In this document: positions 8,467 to 14,150 of the stretch, in pieces | How positions within the stretch are numbered: the first letter of the stretch is position 1 | How the letters are laid out: every line of letters begins with the position of its first letter | Assembly (NCBI GenBank): GCA_031282485.1 | Contig: JAITDQ010000147.1 | Coordinates: forward strand, 1-14,150 | Direction of reading: 5' to 3' | DNA: 14,150 nucleotides | Origin: Tannerella sp. | Lineage (GTDB): Bacteria > Bacteroidota > Bacteroidia > Bacteroidales > Tannerellaceae | The notes under the pieces: model-generated | The model's input: the letters and a program-made list of their open reading frames with translations, nothing else | Told to the model about the DNA's origin: nothing | Database searches by the model: none | Made by a program: the position numbers and the translations under genes

Positions 8467-8496
8467 CAATCGTATTTCCATTTATCGGATTCAATT
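8467..8496 (-). promoter_or_regulatory. Candidate promoter of the susC operon
   Basis: The minus strand reads TACGATTG at 8474-8467, one base off the -7 consensus TAnnTTTG. AATTG lies upstream (8496-8492), 17 bases from the box, slightly closer than the usual 19-21. A start near base 8460 is predicted, with a leader of about 66 bases. The match is imperfect; it is the best I found in the 243-base gap. A CCCGGTAAA motif sits about 50 bases upstream of the predicted start (8507-8515). Confidence 0.35.
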
Positions 8497-8637
8497 AAAT
8501 TTCGCCTTTACCGGGTTTAACGGCGTCCCTGCGGAATTTAAGTGTTTCCAATCGCGTTCAATCGTTTAAGATAACTCGTGATAATCATTCCAACAGTTCT
8601 TCTTTTTTTTCATAAATAACAGTTTTTGGTTAATACT

Positions 8638-10092
8638 TTATAAATTGTTCAACAGGCTTGTTTTGCCTTCATTTATCAGTTTAAGAATCAACTCGCCGAA
8701 CAGTGTATTTGTCCATGCAAACCATGAACGCGTGAATTTCCGGGGGTCGTTCTTATTGAAACTTTCGTGCATAAATCCTGTACCGGCGTCAGTGTCGCGG
8801 AGTGTTTTTATGCAATATTTTATTTCCGTGTCGTCGTCGCTCGTCATGACTTTCATTATCAGGCTCATCGGCCATATCATGTCGAAACCGATATGGGGGC
8901 CGCCGATTCCTTCTGCCGCCGTTCCCTTGAAGAAATACGGGTTGTCGAGGCTCCAGACAAATTTCCGTGTGTTCCGGTAGACCGCATCGTTCCGATCTAC
9001 ACATCCCAGATAAGGCAGGGAAAGTAAATTGGGGACATTGGCGTCGTCCATAAACAGCCGGTTGCCGAAACCGTCCGTTTCGAAGGCATAAACTTTCCCG
9101 TAGTTCAGATGGTCAACGACGGCACAGTTATCTATTGCCGCCTGCACTTCGCCGGCCAGCGCAAGACATTCCGAAGCGAAAACGCCGTTATTCGTCACCT
9201 TCGTCGAAATCTCGGCCAGCTGCTTTAATGATGTTACCGCAAATAAGTTGGACGGTATGAGGAAATTCAGTGTCGTAGCATCGTCGGACGGGCGGAAAGA
9301 TGAAACAATCAGTCCGACGGGTTTAACGGGCGCTCCGTAGCCGTCATTGCATAACGTATCCAGCTGGCGTTCCGTTTTGCGCTGAAACCGGTACGGGCCT
9401 AAACCGTCCCTGCGCTGTTGTTCCTTAAATGTTTTGACAATCAGGCCGGCGGCCTGTTCCCAGTCTTTTGAGAAAACCGACGTATCGCCGGAAATCTTCC
9501 AGTAATGGTAGGCCAGTCTTACGGTGTAACACAGCGAATCGATCTCCCATTTACGTTCGTGCAATTCCGGTTTCATGTCGGTATAGTCGGAAATCCATTC
9601 GCTGCCGGTGGGGCCGTCGTTAAAGGCGTTCGCATAAGGGTCGAACAGGATGCATTTCGTGTGACGGTTGACAACTCCGGCAATAAGCATCCTCAACGGC
9701 TCATCTTTTTTCATGAGGCTGAGATACGGCCAAACCTGAGCGGCCGAATCGCGCAGCCACATCGCATGTATATCGCCCGTATAGACAAACGTATCCGGTC
9801 TGCCTTCCTGCACTCTGTAATGTACGGTTGTATCTAATGTATTGGGGAAACAGTTTTCGAACATCCATGCAAGTTTCGGGTCTTTTAACTGTTTTGTCAC
9901 ATTTTTAATTGTTTCTTCGACGGCTTTTGAGGTAAAGTTCCTCCCGGACGCCTCCGGCCGGTTGGATGTATAACCGGCATTTTGCGAAAAATATCCGTTA
10001 TTGCCGGCCACGACGGTTGCGGCTTGATTGCCTATTGCCATTGCAGCCAGACCGAGACTGCCTTTTTTTAAAAAATTTCTACGTGTTACCAT
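8638..10092 (-). CDS. GH125 exo-alpha-1,6-mannosidase with Tat-like signal
   Basis: Predicted metal-independent, inverting exo-alpha-1,6-mannosidase that removes mannose from oligosaccharides, probably in the periplasm. It has 484 residues. The N-terminus MVTRRNFLKKGSLGLAAMAI carries a twin-arginine motif (Arg4-Arg5, T-R-R-x-F-L-K) before a weakly hydrophobic stretch, with possible cleavage around residues 28-30. GH125-like segments include TGDIHAMWLRDSAAQVWPY (105-123), GPTGSEWISDYTDMKPELHE (160-179), WEIDSLCYTVRLAYHYW (182-198; Asp185 the likely acid), SSFRPSDDATTLNFLIPSN (264-282), GGPHIGFDMIWPMSLIMKVM (397-416) and GFMHESFNKNDP (439-450; Glu443 the likely base). Catalytic roles are assigned by motif resemblance to characterised GH125 enzymes. 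It is divergent from the HTCS, with 192 bases between their starts, and lies 243 bases upstream of the SusC gene. Start 10092 is the only one that keeps the twin-arginine motif near the N-terminus. Confidence 0.94.
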   Translation of the reverse strand: MVTRRNFLKKGSLGLAAMAIGNQAATVVAGNNGYFSQNAGYTSNRPEASGRNFTSKAVEETIKNVTKQLKDPKLAWMFENCFPNTLDTTVHYRVQEGRPDTFVYTGDIHAMWLRDSAAQVWPYLSLMKKDEPLRMLIAGVVNRHTKCILFDPYANAFNDGPTGSEWISDYTDMKPELHERKWEIDSLCYTVRLAYHYWKISGDTSVFSKDWEQAAGLIVKTFKEQQRRDGLGPYRFQRKTERQLDTLCNDGYGAPVKPVGLIVSSFRPSDDATTLNFLIPSNLFAVTSLKQLAEISTKVTNNGVFASECLALAGEVQAAIDNCAVVDHLNYGKVYAFETDGFGNRLFMDDANVPNLLSLPYLGCVDRNDAVYRNTRKFVWSLDNPYFFKGTAAEGIGGPHIGFDMIWPMSLIMKVMTSDDDTEIKYCIKTLRDTDAGTGFMHESFNKNDPRKFTRSWFAWTNTLFGELILKLINEGKTSLLNNL

Positions 10093-10111
10093 GTGAGTTC
10101 TTTAATTTCAA

Positions 10112-10141
10112 ATACCGGACAAAAGTATGATTATACCGGGC
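10112..10141. repeat. Direct repeat ATACCGGRC, 21-bp spacing; possible HTCS operator
   Basis: ATACCGGAC (10112-10120) and ATACCGGGC (10133-10141) are direct repeats exactly 21 bp apart, two helical turns, a spacing known for AraC-family half-sites such as araI1-araI2. The regulator next door ends in an AraC-type HTH. The candidate GH125 -7 box lies between the copies, which is awkward for an activator unless the true promoter differs. A 7-base match in a 190-base region can occur by chance. Confidence 0.35.
10120..10127 (-). promoter_or_regulatory. Candidate -7 promoter box for GH125
   Basis: The minus strand reads TACTTTTG, an exact match to TAnnTTTG. The predicted transcript start is near 10113, giving a leader of about 20 bases before the GH125 start codon. 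No clear -33 TTTG occurs at 19-21 bases, as expected for a promoter that depends on an activator. Confidence 0.45.
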
Positions 10142-10244
10142 AATGCCGTGTACGTTTTTCCGACATTGTAATTCATTTTCCTGACACGCCTCAAAATAAT
10201 ATAAAATTTCAGGATTTCGATGCGGCAGAGTAAATGTATTTTTT

Positions 10245-10252
10245 TAATTTTG
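10245..10252 (+). promoter_or_regulatory. Candidate -7 promoter box of the HTCS gene
   Basis: TAATTTTG matches TAnnTTTG exactly and would start a transcript near base 10259, giving a leader of about 25 A-rich bases before the ATG at 10285. If used, it rules out the in-frame upstream ATGs at 10234 and 10255, which would lie before the transcript start. No recognisable -33 TTTG is at the right distance, so strength is uncertain. Confidence 0.45.
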
Positions 10253-10284
10253 CAATGTCAATATTCAGCATAAATAAAGAAAAC

Positions 10285-13200
10285 ATGATACATAAAAAAC
10301 GCTCGGCACGGCACTCCAAAACAGACAGAGCAGGCATACTGGCACTGTTCGTTTTTCTGACATCCGCCGCGTATGCATATAATTTACGCCAGCTGTCAAA
10401 CAAAGAAGGGCTGTCGAACAGCGCCATACTGTCGATTTGTCAGGATAGCGAAAGATTCGTCTGGATAGGCTCGGTTGACGGGCTGAACATGTATAACGGA
10501 GCCGAAATAACGGTATTCAAACCGGAAATAAATCCGCTCGGTTCGCTCTCCGGCAACCTTATCGAGGAAGTGTGGGAAGGCGAAAACGGCATTATCTGGA
10601 TAAATACGAATCATGGCCTGAACAGGTACAATAAAAGTACGAAAGAAATTGACAGCCACGACGAGTTTGAAGGGAAATATTTCTGTACGAAAACATCCGG
10701 GAACGGGATTTTCGTTATAAAAGAAAACGATACGATACATTATTACGACCGGAACAGTAAAAAATTCGTCCCAATCGGATATCCCGGAATCGTGAAAGAC
10801 GATATCCGGGGGATTTTCATTGACGATGCAAACATCCTGTGGATTGTCACAAACAAAAGCCTCGTACATAATATAAAGATATCTTTCGAATCGAAAATTC
10901 CCGTCATGACCCGCGCTGATGATTTCGTACACGATTGCGGGATTCTTTTCGCTTTCCTCGAAAACGGCAGCATCTATTTCATCGACGAAAAATACCTGCT
11001 GTTCGAAATGGATGCGGGGTCGCGCAGGAAAAACCTGGTGCTGAATCTCAAAAAGGAAGTGGAGGAACGCGGCGTCGTGTCGTCAATTGTCAAGGATAAC
11101 GACGATTATTTAGTCGCATTCCAGACAAACGGCGTGATACGAATCAAAAATACTCCCGAAAATACGATAAAATATGAGGTGGAAAATATCGGTATCTATT
11201 GCGGTGTTTTCTGCCTGCATAAGGATAACGAACAGGATATTATATGGATAGGCACCGACGGTCAGGGGGTGTATATGTATACAAGAGACATGTTTTCGTT
11301 CCGCTCCTTTACGTTCGAGAACCTGCAACTTTCCATACAAAAACCTGTCCGGGCTTTATTTTCAGACCACCGGGGCGACCTGTGGATCGGAACTAAAGAC
11401 GACGGGATATTGCGGATAAAGGATTTCGCCGTTGACGACAATATGCGGTTGAAAAATATTGAGCTTATTACGACATCAAACAGCCTGTTGAATAACAATT
11501 CCATTTACGCGTTTGCCGGCAGCCGGCGTAACATTATATGGATAGGAAACGACGGGCCGGGACTGAATTATTATTCGTTCAGGGAGAAAAGAATAAAAAA
11601 ACTGCGCTCCGACGACGCCCGGGAACAGATATTTTTTGTTCACAACATCTGCGAAATAAACGATTCCACCCTCTGGCTGGCCTCCGTAGGTTCGGGCATC
11701 TATAAAGTAACCCTGACAGGCGCGGACGACGAACCGGTTATAAAATCCGTGAAACGGTATACGTTCGAAAAAGATGGGATGTCGTACAATTTCTTCTTTA
11801 CCGCATGCCGGGAGAACGACAGCATCATCTGGTTCGGCAACAGGGGTTACGGGCTTAGACGCTTAAACGTCAACAGCGAAACGTTCGTCCGTGTAAACCT
11901 TCCCCGGAATGATATTCATACCGTCAATGATATACTGAACATCAACAGGGACAGCCGCGGAAACATCTGGATTGGAACGAGTTTCGGCATCCTGAAGTTA
12001 ACGGGCTACAACCCGGAAACAAACGAAGCCTCGTTCGCCGGCTATAACGAAATAGAGGGTCTTCCCAACAATACCATTCACGGGATACTGGAGGACGACC
12101 GGGGGTATCTGTGGATAAGCACGAACGACGGACTTGTGCGGTTTGATACCGAAAACGAAAAATTCCGCAAATACAACCACAAAAGCGGGCTTGACGTTTT
12201 TGAATTCAGCGACGGGGCTTATATGAAAGACGAAACGACAGGCGCGTTATTTTTCGGCGGCATTAACGGTTTTGTGACGATTTCGCCCGACGAATACACA
12301 AAAAAGGAATTTGTCCCCAAGGTGTTTTTCACCGGCCTCAAAATATACGAGAAAAAACAGAATCTGAACGACTTCATCCATACAAAAAAAGGCGAAAAAT
12401 TCCTTCAACTGAAATACGACCAGAAATTTTTCTCCCTCTCGTTCATCGCCCCGGACTATATTAACGGGCAAAACTGCCGGTATTTCTATAACCTGGAAAA
12501 TTTCAGTTCGGTATGGATTGAAAACGGCAATTCCGGCGATGCCAATTTCACAAATATCTCGCCGGGGAGATACGTTTTGCACGTCAAATGCGACAACGGC
12601 AACGTCGTGACCGGTATTTATTCGCTGCCAATCGTCATACTTCCGCCGTGGTACCTGACAACGCGGGCTTACATCCTCTATACCGCGCTGATTGTGCTTA
12701 CCATATTCTCGTCCGTACGGTTGATAAGAGGACGATACAGGCGCAAACGCGAAATCATCATTGAAAAGATGCACCAGCAGCAAAAAGAAGAAATATATGA
12801 ATCCAAACTGCGCTTTTTCACGAACATAACACACGAATTTTCTACGCCCCTGACGTTGATATACGGCCCGTGTAACCGCATTATTTCATACGAAAAAGCG
12901 GACGGTTTCATCCGGAAATACGCAACTATGATTATGAAAAACACCGAACGGCTTTACTCGCTGATACAGGAACTCATCGAATTTCGCCGCATTGAAACCG
13001 GGCATAAGGCGTGCTTCATCGAACCGCTGAATATTACGGAACTGTCATGCGGGATAACGGATTCATTCTCGGAGTTTGCGGAATCGAAACACATCGCTTT
13101 CCGGTGCGACATCGAAAATGACCTGACTTGGAATTCGGACAAAAGCTGTATCACGAAAGTCCTGACAAACCTGCTGTCAAACGCTTTCAAATACACTCCC

Positions 13201-14150
13201 GACGGAGGCGAAATATCAATCCTCGTCCGCAGAGAAAAGGAAAACCTGGCCGTCTGTGTCCATAACACCGGAAAAGGCATCCGCGAAAAAGATCTTCCGC
13301 ACATTTTCGACCGATATCACATACTGGAAAACCTCGAAAAACAGACGCAAAAAGGATTCTTTTCAAGAAACGGGTTAGGACTGGCCATTTGTTATAATAT
13401 GGTGAAACTGCTCGACGGTGAGATAGAAGTAAAAAGCGTTCCCGAACAGTACACCGAATTTCAGGTCATCTTTCCTTACCGGGAAGCGACGGCCGCGAAC
13501 GGGCAAAACGCATATCAACAGCAGACCGGCGACCTGCAAATGCCGCCTGTCGCCTCCACACCGCCGCGAAAAGATGTGAAAAACACGGCCGAGCCGGCAA
13601 AATCAACCGTTTTCGTCATCGACGACGACCCCGAAATGCGCTGGTTTATCTCCGAAGTAATGAAAGACAGATACAACGTCATTTCCATTGAAAATCCCCT
13701 GTCGGTCGGCAGCATCCTGGAAACAATACAGCCCCAACTGATAATCTCCGACATCATGATGCCGGAACTCGACGGCATTTCACTGATGAAACAAATCAAA
13801 GCCGACAAACGAACCGCCCACATCCCGTTCATCCTGCTGTCCGCCAAAAACACCCCCGAAGAGCAGACGGAAGGCATCACCGCCGGAGCGGAAGCCTACA
13901 TTGTAAAACCTTTCAACGTCGATTACCTGCAATCGGTCGTCGAACGGCTGCTCAAACTCCAAAGCGACCTGAAAGATTATTACCGTTCCGCCATCAGCGC
14001 CTTTGAGTTTTCAGACGGCAAATTCATGCACAAAGAGAACAAAATTTTCTTTGAAAAGATAACAAAAGCCATCGACCGCAACATGAACAACCCCGACTTC
14101 TCGACCGAACATCTGGCAAAAGAACTCGGCCTGAGCGCCCGCCACCTGTA
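10285..14150 (+). CDS. Hybrid two-component system regulator (HTCS), 3' truncated by window
   Basis: One-protein sensor and transcription activator of the PUL. The visible 1288 codons were translated by hand with no stop. Order: signal peptide (1-31, ending SAAYA); periplasmic beta-propeller repeats (about 33-690; recurring IWIGTDGQG, LWIGTKDDG, IWIGNDGPG, IWFGNRGYG, IWIGTSFG, LWISTNDG); Y_Y_Y domain (about 703-787); membrane segment (about 795-811); HisKA with phospho-acceptor His850 (THEFSTPLTLI); HATPase with N-box LLSNAFKYTP (Asn966), G1 HNTGKGI (994-999) and G2 GLGLA (1030-1034); a linker rich in Gln, Pro and Ala; receiver (about 1108-1225; DDD 1113-1115, phospho-acceptor Asp1156 in SDIMMPELDG, Ser1186, Lys1208); then the start of an AraC-type HTH (FSTEHLAKELGLSARHL, to 1288). 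The remainder lies beyond the edge. HTCS proteins bind a glycan fragment in the periplasm and activate the adjacent susC operon; the ligand here is inferred to be a mannan oligosaccharide. In-frame ATGs at 10234 and 10255 are less likely starts. Confidence 0.95.
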   Translation, partial: MIHKKRSARHSKTDRAGILALFVFLTSAAYAYNLRQLSNKEGLSNSAILSICQDSERFVWIGSVDGLNMYNGAEITVFKPEINPLGSLSGNLIEEVWEGENGIIWINTNHGLNRYNKSTKEIDSHDEFEGKYFCTKTSGNGIFVIKENDTIHYYDRNSKKFVPIGYPGIVKDDIRGIFIDDANILWIVTNKSLVHNIKISFESKIPVMTRADDFVHDCGILFAFLENGSIYFIDEKYLLFEMDAGSRRKNLVLNLKKEVEERGVVSSIVKDNDDYLVAFQTNGVIRIKNTPENTIKYEVENIGIYCGVFCLHKDNEQDIIWIGTDGQGVYMYTRDMFSFRSFTFENLQLSIQKPVRALFSDHRGDLWIGTKDDGILRIKDFAVDDNMRLKNIELITTSNSLLNNNSIYAFAGSRRNIIWIGNDGPGLNYYSFREKRIKKLRSDDAREQIFFVHNICEINDSTLWLASVGSGIYKVTLTGADDEPVIKSVKRYTFEKDGMSYNFFFTACRENDSIIWFGNRGYGLRRLNVNSETFVRVNLPRNDIHTVNDILNINRDSRGNIWIGTSFGILKLTGYNPETNEASFAGYNEIEGLPNNTIHGILEDDRGYLWISTNDGLVRFDTENEKFRKYNHKSGLDVFEFSDGAYMKDETTGALFFGGINGFVTISPDEYTKKEFVPKVFFTGLKIYEKKQNLNDFIHTKKGEKFLQLKYDQKFFSLSFIAPDYINGQNCRYFYNLENFSSVWIENGNSGDANFTNISPGRYVLHVKCDNGNVVTGIYSLPIVILPPWYLTTRAYILYTALIVLTIFSSVRLIRGRYRRKREIIIEKMHQQQKEEIYESKLRFFTNITHEFSTPLTLIYGPCNRIISYEKADGFIRKYATMIMKNTERLYSLIQELIEFRRIETGHKACFIEPLNITELSCGITDSFSEFAESKHIAFRCDIENDLTWNSDKSCITKVLTNLLSNAFKYTPDGGEISILVRREKENLAVCVHNTGKGIREKDLPHIFDRYHILENLEKQTQKGFFSRNGLGLAICYNMVKLLDGEIEVKSVPEQYTEFQVIFPYREATAANGQNAYQQQTGDLQMPPVASTPPRKDVKNTAEPAKSTVFVIDDDPEMRWFISEVMKDRYNVISIENPLSVGSILETIQPQLIISDIMMPELDGISLMKQIKADKRTAHIPFILLSAKNTPEEQTEGITAGAEAYIVKPFNVDYLQSVVERLLKLQSDLKDYYRSAISAFEFSDGKFMHKENKIFFEKITKAIDRNMNNPDFSTEHLAKELGLSARHL

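Larger units (their letters stand above)
8395..8637. other. Intergenic region between GH125 and susC-like genes
   Basis: This 243-base gap separates the GH125 stop from the SusC start and is much longer than the 15-24 base gaps further down the cluster. It holds the candidate susC promoter, the leader hairpin, and a CCCGGTAAA motif resembling repeats upstream of GH125. AACAGTT occurs twice in direct orientation near 8592 and 8618. I found no hairpin followed by a T-run on the minus strand, so no terminator for GH125 is called, and read-through into susC is possible. No small ORF with convincing features was seen. Confidence 0.5.
10093..10284. other. Divergent regulatory region between GH125 and HTCS
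   Basis: This 192-base A/T-rich region must hold the promoters for both the GH125 gene (minus) and the HTCS (plus). A consensus-type -7 box is present for each direction (10120-10127 minus, 10245-10252 plus), together with the 21-bp-spaced ATACCGG repeat on the GH125 side. TCCTGA (10179-10184) and TCAGGA (10209-10214) form a 6-bp inverted repeat between them, too short to call. No RNA gene or additional coding sequence was seen. Confidence 0.55.

Noticed and set aside
8592..8624. AACAGTT direct repeats near the GH125 stop, considered as part of a terminator
   Set aside because: They are direct, not inverted, so they form no stem. The nearby T-run on the plus strand reads as A on the GH125 sense strand.
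10179..10214. Inverted repeat TCCTGA/TCAGGA in the divergent intergenic region
   Set aside because: Only 6 bp with a 24-base spacer and no extension; chance occurrence is expected in a region of this size.
12247..12834. A 195-codon minus-strand open frame with a hydrophobic N-terminus antisense to the HTCS
   Set aside because: It overlaps the HTCS Y_Y_Y, membrane and kinase-start coding, whose reading is continuous and conserved. The hydrophobic look comes from complementing Lys/Glu-rich codons.
1..14150. Mobile elements, CRISPR arrays, tRNA or rRNA genes, phage defence systems
   Set aside because: No transposase, integrase, terminal inverted repeats, regularly spaced repeats, tRNA-like cloverleaf or nuclease/defence motif was seen on either strand; every long frame is explained by the PUL genes.

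Overview
The window is most of a polysaccharide utilisation locus (PUL) from a Bacteroidales-type member of the Bacteroidota. This follows from the SusC/SusD pair, tandem SusE-like lipoproteins, a hybrid two-component system (HTCS) regulator, -7 boxes of the TAnnTTTG type, and A/T-rich leaders without Shine-Dalgarno sites. The genus cannot be told from the sequence. The predicted substrate is an alpha-1,6-linked mannan, because the two enzymes present belong to GH76 (endo-alpha-1,6-mannanase) and GH125 (exo-alpha-1,6-mannosidase).

Layout. Six genes lie on the minus strand. In transcription order they are GH125 (10092-8638), SusC-like TonB-dependent transporter (8394-5254), SusD-like lipoprotein (5238-3619), two tandem paralogous SusE-like lipoproteins (3594-2470 and 2454-1312), and a GH76 lipoprotein (1149-19). 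SusC through the second SusE-like gene are 15-24 bases apart and look like one transcript. GH125 and GH76 are set off by gaps of 243 and 162 bases. On the plus strand, divergent from GH125, is a large HTCS regulator that starts at 10285 and runs off the right edge within its C-terminal AraC-type DNA-binding domain. It was translated by hand with no stop through base 14150.

How it works (inference from the established Sus and yeast-mannan PUL model). The GH76 lipoprotein cuts the mannan backbone at the cell surface. The SusE-like and SusD-like lipoproteins bind glycan. SusC/SusD import the oligosaccharides with TonB energy. GH125, which has a twin-arginine-like signal, trims alpha-1,6-mannose from the ends in the periplasm. 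The HTCS periplasmic propellers sense an oligosaccharide and its cytoplasmic HTH activates the minus-strand genes.

Most of the window is a recognisable system. The less ordinary points are the absence within the window of side-chain enzymes (GH92, GH38, GH99), the Tat-type signal on GH125, a 21-bp-spaced direct repeat in the divergent regulatory region with a related motif upstream of susC, a hairpin at the predicted susC mRNA 5' end, and a start-site ambiguity in the HTCS. I saw no RNA genes, insertion sequences, CRISPR arrays or prophage genes.
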